Origin: Pannonibacter sp. XCT-53 | Lineage (GTDB): Bacteria > Pseudomonadota > Alphaproteobacteria > Rhizobiales > Stappiaceae | NCBI RefSeq assembly: GCF_009915765.1 | Contig: NZ_JAABLQ010000001.1 | Location: forward strand, 3,224,001-3,288,000 | Direction: 5' to 3' | DNA length: 64,000 bases | Part shown: positions 17,914 through 26,232 of the stretch, piece after piece | Numbering within the stretch: the stretch's first letter is position 1 | How the letters are laid out: every line of letters starts with the position of its first letter | Notes under the pieces: generated by a model | The model's database searches: none | What the model saw: only the letters and a program-made list of their open reading frames with translations | Told to the model about the DNA's origin: nothing | Translations under genes and position numbers: made by a program

Positions 17914-18510
17914 ATGACCGACGAGACCAACACTCCCGAGGCGGATACCGCTGCCACGGCGGCCGAAGCCGGCGCCGGCGCCGACGCTGCCCTTGATCCC
18001 GTCGAGGTGCTCAAGGCGGAAAATGCCGAGCTGAAGGACCGGGCCCTGCGCGTGATGGCGGAGATGGAAAATCTGCGCCGCCGCACGGAAAAGGAAATCA
18101 AGGATGTCCGCCAGTATGCGGTCGCCGGCTTCGCCCGCGACATGCTGACCGTGTCGGACAACCTGCGCCGGGCGCTCGAGGCCCTGCCGGCAGATGCACG
18201 CGAGAGCGCCGACGCCGGACTGACGGCCCTGATCGAAGGAGTCGAGATGACCGAACGCGAGCTCCTGAACCAGCTCGACAAGCACGGGGTCAAGAAGCTC
18301 GATCCCATGGGCCAGAAGTTCGACCCGAACTTCCATCAGGCCATGTTCGAGGTGCCGAACCCGAACGTGCCGAACAACACCGTCGTCCAGGTCGTGCAGG
18401 CGGGCTATGCCATCGCCGACCGCGTGCTGCGCCCGGCCCTCGTCGGCGTCGCCAAGGGCGGCCCGAAGGAAGCGCCGGCTCCGGAAGCGGGTGTCGACAC
18501 CACGGCCTGA
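17914..18510 (+). CDS. grpE: Nucleotide exchange factor GrpE
   Basis: GrpE releases ADP from DnaK. The 198-residue protein has an acidic, Ala-rich N-terminus, a long coiled-coil (about 33-75, [18 protein letters not shown]...), the four-helix segment and the C-terminal beta wing ([21 protein letters not shown]). Length and order match the family. dnaK/dnaJ are not in this window. It converges on the TsaE fusion gene across a bidirectional terminator. No clear heat-shock promoter was recognised in the 267 bases upstream. Confidence 0.97.
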   Translation: MTDETNTPEADTAATAAEAGAGADAALDPVEVLKAENAELKDRALRVMAEMENLRRRTEKEIKDVRQYAVAGFARDMLTVSDNLRRALEALPADARESADAGLTALIEGVEMTERELLNQLDKHGVKKLDPMGQKFDPNFHQAMFEVPNPNVPNNTVVQVVQAGYAIADRVLRPALVGVAKGGPKEAPAPEAGVDTTA

Positions 18511-18563
18511 CCGGGCCCCGGGCCCCGGGCTTCTGCCGTGGCCATGTCCGGACCTTCATGAAA

Positions 18564-18599
18564 AAGGGCGCGTCCCGCCGGTCGGCAGGGCGCGCCCTT
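18564..18599. terminator. Bidirectional terminator between grpE and the tsaE fusion
   Basis: Stem AAGGGCGCG (18564-18572) pairs perfectly with CGCGCCCTT (18591-18599) across an 18-base loop that can also pair internally. A-rich sequence lies on the left and T/C-rich on the right, so it can serve both converging genes. A short CCGGGCC tandem (18512-18531) lies just before it. Confidence 0.75.
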
Positions 18600-18619
18600 C
18601 CTGTTTGCCCTGACGCCGG

Positions 18620-20167
18620 TCAGGTGCCGATGCGTCGGTGAAACCAGGTCCGCAGGCCGTCGAGAACCGGATGGGCCAGCGCACGGTCGAGATAGCCCGC
18701 CATGCGCGGCAGATGCGCCATGTAGCCCGGCTTGCCTTCCCGCAGATTGAGGCGGATGAACAGGCCGAGGATCTTGGCGACCCGCTGCGCGGCCGTCACC
18801 GCATAGGCCGCATGGAAGGCGTCGGCATCGAAGTCCGGCGTCACCGCCCGCCGCGCGGCCACATAGACCTCGACCAGATGCCGCTCCAGCGCGACGCTCA
18901 TGTCGACACGGGCATCCAGCGCCAGCGAGGACACGTCATAGGCCAGCGGGCCCAGCACGCAGTCCTGGTAATCGATCAGGCCGAGCCGGTCGAACCCGCT
19001 GCGGTGCTCGCGCCAGATGATGTTGGGCGAATGATAGTCGCGCAGCACCCAGCCGGTCTCCGCATGGGCAATGTCGTCCAGCGCCCGGTTCCAGAGCGCG
19101 TGATACTCCGCCCGCAGATCGGCGGACACGAAATCGGGCGACACGGGCACGCCGGCGCGCCACGGCACGTACCAGTCGAGGAACAGGTCCGCTTCGGTCA
19201 AGAGGGCGCGACGGGAATAGGCCGGGATCGTGTAGCTGCCGCCATCGGGCAAGGGCAGCGTCTCGGACCAGGGCGCCGTCGCATGCATGTCGGCCAGCAG
19301 CAGCGCAGCCGCCTCGTAGCGCTCCTGGATCGGCGCGCGGTCTCGCACCAGGGTGTCGGAGCCGAGGTCTTCCAGCACGATGAGGCAGCGCGCCTCATCG
19401 GCGGCGTGGATCTGCGGTGCCGCATAGCCACGCCGGCGCAGCTCCTCGGTCAGCGCCAGGAACGGCGTCACCGTACGTGCACGATGCACGATCTCGCCGT
19501 AGCTCGGCGTCTCGCCCGGCCCGGCCAGCGTGTAGAGCGGCGGTGCATTCATGACGATCGCCGTCCGGTCGTCGAAATGCAGGCGCTCGTAGGTGCGCGC
19601 CGCTGCGTCGCCGATCAGGTAGCGCCGCGCGGCGAAGCCGAAGCCGGCGCGGGCCATCAGCGCGCGGATCGCAATGGTGCGCTCCAGCCGTTCCCCCCAG
19701 CGCCCGGCGTGCGCGGGATCGGCAACGGAGAAGATGACGCGCCGGCCGTCGTCCGTCTGCCCCGGCTCGAAGCGCAGGCTGAGCGCACCGCGCGGCAGCA
19801 GCCCGGCTGCCTTCTCCGGCCATTCGACCAGCGCGGCACCTGTCGCCACAAGATCGTCGAGCCCCAGTTCCAGCACCTCCTCCGGCTCGTCCAGACGGTA
19901 GAGATCGAGATGGGAGACGGTCAGGCGCGGCAGGTCATAGGTCTGGACCAGCGTGAAGGTCGGGCTTGGAACCTCGAGCGCAGGATCGGCGGCAAAGGCC
20001 CGGAGCAGCGCCCGGGCAAAGGTCGACTTGCCGGCCCCGAGATCACCGGAGAGCGTGATCAGGTCGCCGGCAGACAGGAGGGCGGCAAGGTCATCCGCCA
20101 GGCGCAGGGTCGCGGCTTCATCGGCAAGATCGAGGGACAGGAGAAAGGTGGCGGAGGCAGGCGCCAT
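18620..20167 (-). CDS. TsaE / phosphotransferase (AmgK-like) fusion protein
   Basis: A 515-residue fusion. Residues about 1-150 are TsaE, the ATPase of the tRNA t6A37 threonylcarbamoylation complex, with Walker A SGDLGAGKSTFAR (about 40-52) and VPSPTFTLVQTY. Residues about 165-515 are an aminoglycoside-phosphotransferase-fold kinase with VLRDYHSPNIIW (catalytic Asp and Asn) and LIDYQDCVLG (metal-binding Asp). In many alphaproteobacteria this fusion precedes murU; the kinase half is then probably AmgK, the MurNAc/GlcNAc anomeric kinase. Here murU lies 8 kb away on the other strand. It starts eight bases after the sensor kinase stop and is probably co-transcribed with it. Confidence 0.9.
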   Translation of the reverse strand: MAPASATFLLSLDLADEAATLRLADDLAALLSAGDLITLSGDLGAGKSTFARALLRAFAADPALEVPSPTFTLVQTYDLPRLTVSHLDLYRLDEPEEVLELGLDDLVATGAALVEWPEKAAGLLPRGALSLRFEPGQTDDGRRVIFSVADPAHAGRWGERLERTIAIRALMARAGFGFAARRYLIGDAAARTYERLHFDDRTAIVMNAPPLYTLAGPGETPSYGEIVHRARTVTPFLALTEELRRRGYAAPQIHAADEARCLIVLEDLGSDTLVRDRAPIQERYEAAALLLADMHATAPWSETLPLPDGGSYTIPAYSRRALLTEADLFLDWYVPWRAGVPVSPDFVSADLRAEYHALWNRALDDIAHAETGWVLRDYHSPNIIWREHRSGFDRLGLIDYQDCVLGPLAYDVSSLALDARVDMSVALERHLVEVYVAARRAVTPDFDADAFHAAYAVTAAQRVAKILGLFIRLNLREGKPGYMAHLPRMAGYLDRALAHPVLDGLRTWFHRRIGT

Positions 20168-20175
20168 GGACGTCC

Positions 20176-22779
20176 TTATTCGGCGGCGACGCGGCCGCTC
20201 GCTTCCGGCCGGGCCGGGAAGGTGCAGGTGACCGTGGTCCCGGCGCCCTCGCGCGATTCGATCTCCACCTCTCCCCCGTGCAGCTCGACGAAGCTCTTCA
20301 CGATCGAGAGGCCGAGACCGGCACCACGGCGGCGCGCTCCGGAATCATGGCCGACGAAACGGTTGAACACCGCCTCTATCATGTCCTGCGGGATGCCGCA
20401 GCCACGATCCTTCACCGTGAAGACGATGTTGCCCTCGCGTCGACCGCAGGTTACGTCGACCACGCCGCCGTCATCGGAGTAGCGCACCGCGTTGGCGATG
20501 AGGTTGAAGAGCACCTGACGCAGGCGGCGTTCATCGGCGAGCATGGTGCCGATGTCGCCCGGCACATGGGTGCGCAGCGTGATGTTGGCCTCGGCCAGGC
20601 GGTCCTTCAGGCCTTCTACTGCCGCCGACACGGTATGGGCCACGTCGACCTCGCTGAGATCCAGTTCCATGATGCCGGCGTCGATCGTGGCGAGGTCGAG
20701 AATGTCGTTGATGATGGCCAGCAGCGCCGAGGACGACGACAGGATGTAGTCGGCATACTCCGACTGCTTGTCGGACAGCTCGCCGAACTTCGGATCCGAC
20801 AGCAGCTGGGCAAAGCCGATGATGTTGGTCAGCGGCGACCGGAGCTCGTAGGACACGTGCTGGATGAAGGCGTTCTTCAGCTCGTCCGCCTGCTGCAGCG
20901 CCTCGTTCTTTTCCACCAGCGCGCGCTCGACATTGACGCTGTCGGTAACGTTAACGAAGGTGACCAGCGTGCCGCCATCCGGCAGCGGCACGGTCGCATA
21001 GTCGAGCACCATGCCGTCCCGCCGCTCCATGCGGCCGGCCAGATGCGTCCGGCTGTCCATCAGGCCCGTGACCGAACCGGCAAGCTGGCGCCAGGCGTCG
21101 GCCTCGTCTTCGGTCGCGGCGCAGGTCTCGACCACATCGTTGACATGCGGCAGGGCATCGAGCTGGGCATCCGCCAGACCCCAGATGCGGCCAAAGGCCG
21201 GGTTCCAGAGCCGCAGACGACCATCGGAGCCGAACACCGCCACGGCCTCGGAGAGGTTGTCGAGGGTTTCGCCCTGCACCCGGATCAGCGCGTTGTAGCG
21301 GCTTTCGAGATCGAGCCGCTCGGTGACGTTCTCGTAGATGTAGGTGACGCCGCCCTGCGGATGCGGGTTCGCGATGACGCGCAGCGTCCGCCCGTCCGGC
21401 AGGTGCCACCAGAACTCGCGCGCGGCCAGCGACTGGTAGCTTTCCAGCATCTTGGTGCGCCAGCCGCGGTAGTCGGCCTGCTCCGGGAGCTTGCGGCCGG
21501 CACGCAGCGTGTCGAGAACCGTCCCGTCTTCCGGATTGCCGTCGAGGAAGGCCGGGTCGAGATCCCACAGGGCGCGGAAGGCGGCGTTGTAGAACTGCAG
21601 CTTGCGGTCGGCGCCATAGATCGCGACGGCCGTTGCCAGCTGGTCAAGGGTGCGGCCGTGGAACTCCTCGGTCCGGCGCAGCTCCTTGCGGATGCGGTCC
21701 AGCTCGGTGACGTCGATGGCGAGCGCGGCGCTGCCATGGAGGCTGCGGGCATCGGTCACCTCAAAGATGCGGCGTTCGCCGGCAGCAACGATCGGCATCC
21801 GGGCGGCGAAGGTGCCGTCGGGCTGACGGTCGCGACGGATGGCCTCGCGGGCGGCCGCGTCGAGGAAGTCGATGTTGCCGCGCACGGCGCTTGCCGGATC
21901 GGTCGCATCGACGGCATGGGCATAGGCGGCATTGGCCCAGGTGAGATGACCATCGCCGTCGCTTTGCCAGGCAGGTGCCGGCATGGCGTCCAGCAGCGCG
22001 CGCAGCGTGGCAAGTTCACCGGCGAGGCGGGTGTTGCGGGCCCCGAGTTCGGCCTGCTGCTGACGGTCGCCTGTGAGGTCGCTCAGCCGCAGGACGGCCG
22101 ATGCACCGGCGGTGCGTCCGACGGCCTCGACGAAGGTCTGCTGCCGGGTCTCCAGGGTCAGGCTGAAGGCTTCGCCGCTGGCGCGCAGGCGCAGGAGATG
22201 GTCTTCCAGCCGTTCGGCCGACTTCGGCTCGAGCCAGCTGCCGAAGGCCAGAAGCTGGGCCGGCGCGCGCGGAACGCCGGAGCTTTCCGGGATCACGCCC
22301 CAGACACCGACGCGCGCGCCCGGGCGGGCGCCGACCCGGGAGCCTTGCGCGTCACCGGCATCGGTCCAGGCGATGATCCGCTGCTCATCCGTGTTGAGCA
22401 TGGATTCGAGGCGGTCGACATAGAGGCGAAGGTCGCGGGTTTCCGCCGACATGGCCTCGATGCGTTCGGCCGAGATGCGACGGTTGCGGACATAGGCGAG
22501 GGAGGCGGTGATGGCAAAGGCGAAGACGCCGCCGAGCGCGGCGAGCCAGACCATGTGGGCAGGTTCGACGGAGGAGACCTCGGATGCGGCCAGGGCATCG
22601 CCGGCACGGACCAGCACGGCCAGGACGCTGACGCCAGAAAGGGATATCGTTTTCAGAATCCGTCCCCGCCGCCCCGCGCCAAAGCGCAAGCGTGACACGC
22701 CGACTGCCGGCATTTCGTGATCCTCATTCGCCGCCAAAAAGTCCGGCCGAAGACCGGAGTCCTCAAGGGAATGCCTCAT
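20176..22779 (-). CDS. PAS-domain sensor histidine kinase, membrane-anchored
   Basis: An 867-residue hybrid-free histidine kinase. The N-terminus has two hydrophobic segments (TISLSGVSVLAVLV and MVWLAALGGVFAFAITASLAYV), then a coiled coil and several PAS-like repeats (WQSDGDGHLTWANAAY, YGADRKLQFYNAAFRALW, FGSDGRLRLWNPAFGRIW). The HisKA H-box is FIQHVSYELRSPLTN with His641, followed by HATPase boxes LIANAVRYSDDGG, DRGCGIP and GAGLGLSIVKSF. No response regulator lies next to it. The start is uncertain: a Met 23 codons downstream (MPAVGVSRL) is also possible. In relatives an equivalent kinase sits beside ahcY and the TsaE fusion. Confidence 0.9.
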   Translation of the reverse strand: MRHSLEDSGLRPDFLAANEDHEMPAVGVSRLRFGAGRRGRILKTISLSGVSVLAVLVRAGDALAASEVSSVEPAHMVWLAALGGVFAFAITASLAYVRNRRISAERIEAMSAETRDLRLYVDRLESMLNTDEQRIIAWTDAGDAQGSRVGARPGARVGVWGVIPESSGVPRAPAQLLAFGSWLEPKSAERLEDHLLRLRASGEAFSLTLETRQQTFVEAVGRTAGASAVLRLSDLTGDRQQQAELGARNTRLAGELATLRALLDAMPAPAWQSDGDGHLTWANAAYAHAVDATDPASAVRGNIDFLDAAAREAIRRDRQPDGTFAARMPIVAAGERRIFEVTDARSLHGSAALAIDVTELDRIRKELRRTEEFHGRTLDQLATAVAIYGADRKLQFYNAAFRALWDLDPAFLDGNPEDGTVLDTLRAGRKLPEQADYRGWRTKMLESYQSLAAREFWWHLPDGRTLRVIANPHPQGGVTYIYENVTERLDLESRYNALIRVQGETLDNLSEAVAVFGSDGRLRLWNPAFGRIWGLADAQLDALPHVNDVVETCAATEDEADAWRQLAGSVTGLMDSRTHLAGRMERRDGMVLDYATVPLPDGGTLVTFVNVTDSVNVERALVEKNEALQQADELKNAFIQHVSYELRSPLTNIIGFAQLLSDPKFGELSDKQSEYADYILSSSSALLAIINDILDLATIDAGIMELDLSEVDVAHTVSAAVEGLKDRLAEANITLRTHVPGDIGTMLADERRLRQVLFNLIANAVRYSDDGGVVDVTCGRREGNIVFTVKDRGCGIPQDMIEAVFNRFVGHDSGARRRGAGLGLSIVKSFVELHGGEVEIESREGAGTTVTCTFPARPEASGRVAAE

Positions 22780-22848
22780 TTCCCCTGATTCGTCCTGACC
22801 ATACCTCGTTCGAGAATCGCGCTAAAGAGTCTGTTGCTGAAAAGTTAA

Positions 22849-22874
22849 CAGGCCCCGCTTTTCGGCGGGGCCTG
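22849..22874 (-). terminator. Terminator after ahcY
   Basis: Perfect 10-base-pair stem CAGGCCCCGC/GCGGGGCCTG (22849-22858 with 22865-22874), loop TTTTCG. On the minus strand it is followed by TTAACTTTT. It ends ahcY and separates it from the sensor kinase gene. Confidence 0.8.
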
Positions 22875-22942
22875 CACATCGTCGTTTTCCGCTGGGTAAG
22901 ACTGCCGACCTTTACTACATCTAGTGGTCAGCGCTGCAGAAA

Positions 22943-24331
22943 TCAGTACTTGTAGTGTTCCGACTTGAACGGACCGGCCTTCGCAATCCCCAGGTATTGG
23001 GCCTGGTCGTCGGACAGTTCGGTTAACGTGACGCCGAGCTTCTCGAGATGCAGGCGCGCGACCTTCTCGTCGAGGTGCTTCGGCAGGACGTAGACCTCGT
23101 TCTTGTACTGGTTGCCGCGGGTGAAGAGCTCGATCTGCGCCAGCACCTGGTTGGTGAAGCTCGCGGACATGACGAAGCTCGGGTGACCGGTGGCATTGCC
23201 GAGGTTCACGAGGCGGCCCTGCGAGAGCAGGATCATGCGCTTGCCGTCCGGGAACACGACCATGTCGACCTGGTCCTTGACCGGACGCCACTGGAAGTTC
23301 TTCAGCGCCGCGACCTGGATCTCGTTGTCGAAGTGACCGATGTTGCAGACGATGGCCATGTCCTTCATCTGCCGCATGTGGTCGAGGGTGATGATGTCCT
23401 TGTTGCCGGTCGCGGTGACGAAGATGTCGGCCGAGGAGGCAACCTGCTCGAGCGTCTTCACCTCGAAGCCGTCCATCGCCGCCTGCAGGGCGCAGATCGG
23501 GTCGATTTCCGTGACGATGACGCGGGCGCCGGAGCCGGCGAGCGACTGGGCCGAGCCCTTGCCCACATCACCGTAACCGCAGACCACGGCGACCTTGCCC
23601 GACATCATGACGTCGGTGCCGCGGCGGATGCCGTCAACGAGCGACTCGCGGCAGCCATAACGGTTGTCGAACTTGGACTTGGTGACGCTGTCGTTGACGT
23701 TGATCGCCGGGAACGGCAGCTGGCCCTTCTTCTGCATTTCGTAGAGACGCAGCACGCCGGTGGTGGTCTCTTCGGTCACGCCCTGGATGAGGTCGCGCTG
23801 CTTGGTGAACCAGCCCGGGTTCTTGGCCATGCGCTTCTTGATCTGGGCAAAGAGGTATTCTTCCTCTTCCGACTTCGGGTGCTCGATCAGGTCGGTCTCG
23901 CCGGCCTCGACGCGGGCGCCGAGCAGAATGTAGAGCGTGGCGTCACCGCCGTCGTCGAGGATCATGTTGGCACCTTCGGGGAAGTCGAAGATGCGGTCGG
24001 CATAGTCCCAGTATTCCTCAAGGGTCTCGCCCTTGATGGCAAAGACCGGGATGCCGGCAGCCGCGATGGCGGCAGCGGCCTGGTCCTGGGTCGAGAAGAT
24101 GTTGCAGGACGCCCAGCGGACTTCGGCGCCGAGGGCGACGAGGGTCTCGATCAGCACGGCCGTCTGGATGGTCATGTGCAGCGAACCGGCGATGCGCGCG
24201 CCCTTCAGCGGCTTTGCGGCGCCGAACTCGGCGCGGCAGGCCATCAGGCCCGGCATCTCGGTCTCGGCGATCTCGATCTCGGTGCGGCCCCAGTCGGCGA
24301 GCTTGATGTCCTTGACGATGTAATCGGTCAT
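22943..24331 (-). CDS. ahcY: Adenosylhomocysteinase (S-adenosylhomocysteine hydrolase)
   Basis: Hydrolyses S-adenosylhomocysteine to adenosine and homocysteine in the methyl cycle, using bound NAD. The 462-residue product has family length, ends in the conserved [10 protein letters not shown], and has the NAD-binding [14 protein letters not shown] and the substrate-site [17 protein letters not shown] 24331 ([15 protein letters not shown]) is chosen; the 32-codon upstream extension is Arg/Pro-rich with no family similarity. A palindromic operator-like site lies at 24488-24509 and a terminator at 22849. Confidence 0.97.
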   Translation of the reverse strand: MTDYIVKDIKLADWGRTEIEIAETEMPGLMACRAEFGAAKPLKGARIAGSLHMTIQTAVLIETLVALGAEVRWASCNIFSTQDQAAAAIAAAGIPVFAIKGETLEEYWDYADRIFDFPEGANMILDDGGDATLYILLGARVEAGETDLIEHPKSEEEEYLFAQIKKRMAKNPGWFTKQRDLIQGVTEETTTGVLRLYEMQKKGQLPFPAINVNDSVTKSKFDNRYGCRESLVDGIRRGTDVMMSGKVAVVCGYGDVGKGSAQSLAGSGARVIVTEIDPICALQAAMDGFEVKTLEQVASSADIFVTATGNKDIITLDHMRQMKDMAIVCNIGHFDNEIQVAALKNFQWRPVKDQVDMVVFPDGKRMILLSQGRLVNLGNATGHPSFVMSASFTNQVLAQIELFTRGNQYKNEVYVLPKHLDEKVARLHLEKLGVTLTELSDDQAQYLGIAKAGPFKSEHYKY

Positions 24332-24487
24332 GAAAAGGTCCTGTGTCTGACGGGCGGTCGGCCCGGCGCGGGGCGAGGAAACGCATCTGGCCACAGGACG
24401 GGACCGGCCACGACCGGGCCGGGGCATAGGGGCCGCCCTGCAGCAACCGCGGCTCTTATACCCCGGTCCGGCCGACCCTGCAATTCA

Positions 24488-24509
24488 GATATAAAGCTTT
24501 CTTTATATC
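24488..24509. promoter_or_regulatory. Palindromic operator candidate upstream of ahcY
   Basis: Perfect inverted repeat GATATAAAG-CTTT-CTTTATATC, 157 bases upstream of the ahcY start. It is strikingly A/T-rich against its surroundings. From memory, ArsR-family SAH- or SAM-responsive repressors (SahR/SamR type) use ATATAAAG/CTTTATAT-like palindromes at methionine-cycle genes, so this is the likely class. The regulator gene is not in this window. Confidence 0.6.
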
Positions 24510-24660
24510 CCGCTCGCAAACCTGCGAACGGGGTAAAGGAAGGATGGACGGCCCCGGCGCGGCATCGCAGGCGAGAGGGCTTGTGCAGGACGGCCGGGAA
24601 TGATCCGGAAAGGTTCCGGCGCCAGGCGGGAAAAGCCCTCGGCCGGCGTACCGGAATACG

Positions 24661-24720
24661 GGCCAGAAACGGGCCCTGAGAACAAGCCAGAGAAGGGGCC
24701 AGAGAAGGGGCCAGAAAATG
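24661..24720. repeat. Degenerate 12-base tandem array (array B)
   Basis: Five consecutive 12-base units: GGCCAGAAACGG, GCCCTGAGAACA, AGCCAGAGAAGG, GGCCAGAGAAGG, GGCCAGAAAATG. The array lies in the 400-base gap between the ahcY start and the ptsH stop and ends 12 bases before the ptsH stop. Besides this and the ahcY operator no gene is seen in the gap. Confidence 0.75.
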
Positions 24721-24732
24721 CGGAGGACCGCG

Positions 24733-25008
24733 TCAGTCTTCCTCGCCGAACCGGTCGGCGACCAGGGCCGCGATGGCGGACATTGCCGCCTCGGCGTCAT
24801 TGCCTTCGACCACCACATGGATGCAGCAGCCCGGCGCGGCGGCAAGCATCATCAGCCCCATGATCGAGTTGCCGCCGACGGTCTGCCCGTCCTTGGACAC
24901 ATGCACCTCGGAGGTGAAGGTTTCGACCAGCTTGACCAGCTTGGCGGAGGCACGGGCGTGGAGGCCACGCTTGTTGACGATGGCAAGGTCCTGTTCAAGT
25001 CGCATCAT
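24733..25008 (-). CDS. ptsH: Phosphocarrier protein HPr
   Basis: A 91-residue HPr that passes phosphate between EI and EIIA proteins. The phosphoacceptor is His17 in KRGLHARASAKLV, and the regulatory serine is Ser48 in GGNSIMGLMML, the target of HPr kinase. The short HprK encoded upstream fits serine phosphorylation. No sugar permease (EIIB/EIIC) is in the window, so this is a regulatory PTS. It is the last gene of the chvI-chvG-hprK-EIIA-ptsH series. Confidence 0.95.
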   Translation of the reverse strand: MMRLEQDLAIVNKRGLHARASAKLVKLVETFTSEVHVSKDGQTVGGNSIMGLMMLAAAPGCCIHVVVEGNDAEAAMSAIAALVADRFGEED

Positions 25009-25042
25009 TTAGGAAGGCAGCGTCCCGGATAGCAGCAGCGCG

Positions 25043-25447
25043 TCACACCTGGCCGGAAAGCACCTGGCTGGCGACGGAAATGTATTTTTGCCCGGCTTTG
25101 CGCGCTTCGTCCACTGCTTCGGGAAGGCTGCGGTCGGCCCGCAGGCTGGCGAGCTTGATCAGCAGCGGCAGGTTGACGCCGGCGACCACCTCGATGGTCT
25201 TGCCGTCCATGACCGAAATGGCGAGATTCGACGGGGTTCCGCCGAACATGTCGGTCAGAAGGACCACGCCGGCGCCGGTGTTGACGGCCTCCACGGCGGC
25301 GAGGATGTCCTGGCGCCGCTGCTCCATGTTGTCTTCGGGCCCGATGCAGATCGTGGCGATCTGCGTCTGCGGTCCGACCACGTGTTCCAGCGCCGCCTTG
25401 AATTCCTCGGCCAGCCGGCCGTGCGTCACGAGTACGAGTCCGATCAT
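25043..25447 (-). CDS. PTS EIIA, mannose-type (regulatory)
   Basis: A 134-residue EIIA-Man domain protein. It begins MIGLVLVTHGRLAEEF with phosphoacceptor His9 and contains LLTDMFGGTPSNLA, the family signature. ATG 25447 is chosen; an 89-codon extension upstream is low-complexity Arg/Gly/Pro and not family-like. In alphaproteobacteria this protein has no cognate permease and works with EI-Ntr, HPr and EIIA-Ntr as a phosphorylation relay. The 293-base gap to hprK holds no gene that I can support. Confidence 0.93.
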   Translation of the reverse strand: MIGLVLVTHGRLAEEFKAALEHVVGPQTQIATICIGPEDNMEQRRQDILAAVEAVNTGAGVVLLTDMFGGTPSNLAISVMDGKTIEVVAGVNLPLLIKLASLRADRSLPEAVDEARKAGQKYISVASQVLSGQV

Positions 25448-25740
25448 TCTTGCCCGACCTGTCACGGTGGCCATCCCGCGCACGGATCTGGTCCGCGCCG
25501 GGGATGGCCACCCTTGCATACACCTGACGGTCCCGGAAGGCACGGGGCTCCCCCTCCTGTCCGGTCCGCCACCTGTGGAACCGCCTCCGGCAGACCCGTC
25601 CGGCCTGACATATGAGGGGCGGCTCGCGTTATTCAATCCTTTCAGCCAGCCGCGCCGCCAAACCTGACCGGCTCGCCCGCAGACTGCCGCAATGTCGGCA
25701 AGCGCGCGGCGCAAAGCAAGTCGTTTTTCGGAGGGCCAGC

Positions 25741-26232
25741 CTACAGCGGGCAGGCCCCCTCGCCGGCGAGACGCAACAGGGCGTGCCGGACAAGCAGAAG
25801 CTGGCGGGGCAGGTCCGCCTCCGGCACCGCCTGACAGGGCAGCTGCACCGGCCCGAAGGGCACCGCACAGGCCGCGTCGTCCGGCAGCCGCTCGATCTCG
25901 CCGATGGGCCGCAGGTCGATGACGAGATGGATCAGCGCCTGCGTCTCGCGGATGCGGCGGATGAGGCCGTGGCCGCGCAGCTCGATGCGTCCCTCCAGGC
26001 CGCGCGCCCCTTCCGCGACCAGTCCGGCCGCACCGACCGACAGATGCACGCGGTCATCGCCGACGAGCGCCGCGAAATGGCCGTTGCGTTCCGCCTCACC
26101 CAGCAGGTGAAGGGCAAGGCTCGACTTGCCCGCGCCGGACGGGCCGCGCAGCAGCAGGCCGAAGCGACCGAGGATCACGGCCGTCGCGTGGTGGCAGGGC
26201 CCGTCGGGCGAGGTCAGCCGGGTGTCGGTCAC
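25741..26232 (-). CDS. hprK: HPr kinase/phosphorylase, short alphaproteobacterial form
   Basis: A 163-residue protein corresponding to the C-terminal catalytic domain of HprK, about half the length of the Firmicute enzyme. Walker A GPSGAGKSSLAL lies at about 30-41, and LVGDDRVHL and RGLEGRIELRG represent the conserved catalytic region. It phosphorylates HPr on serine. The missing N-terminal domain is normal in alphaproteobacteria. It overlaps chvG by four bases, so sensor kinase and HPr kinase are translationally coupled. Confidence 0.93.
   Translation of the reverse strand: MTDTRLTSPDGPCHHATAVILGRFGLLLRGPSGAGKSSLALHLLGEAERNGHFAALVGDDRVHLSVGAAGLVAEGARGLEGRIELRGHGLIRRIRETQALIHLVIDLRPIGEIERLPDDAACAVPFGPVQLPCQAVPEADLPRQLLLVRHALLRLAGEGACPL

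Noticed and set aside
24332..24480. Possible SAH riboswitch in the ahcY leader
   Set aside because: No SAH-riboswitch core or pseudoknot could be drawn by eye; the palindrome further upstream explains regulation better. A covariance-model search would decide.
24661..24720. CRISPR-like repeats
   Set aside because: Units are only 12 bases, directly abutting, with no spacers and no cas genes.
25448..25714. N-terminal extension of the EIIA-Man protein
   Set aside because: The 89 extra residues are Gly/Arg/Pro-rich and unlike the family, whose members start at the MIGLVLVTHG position.
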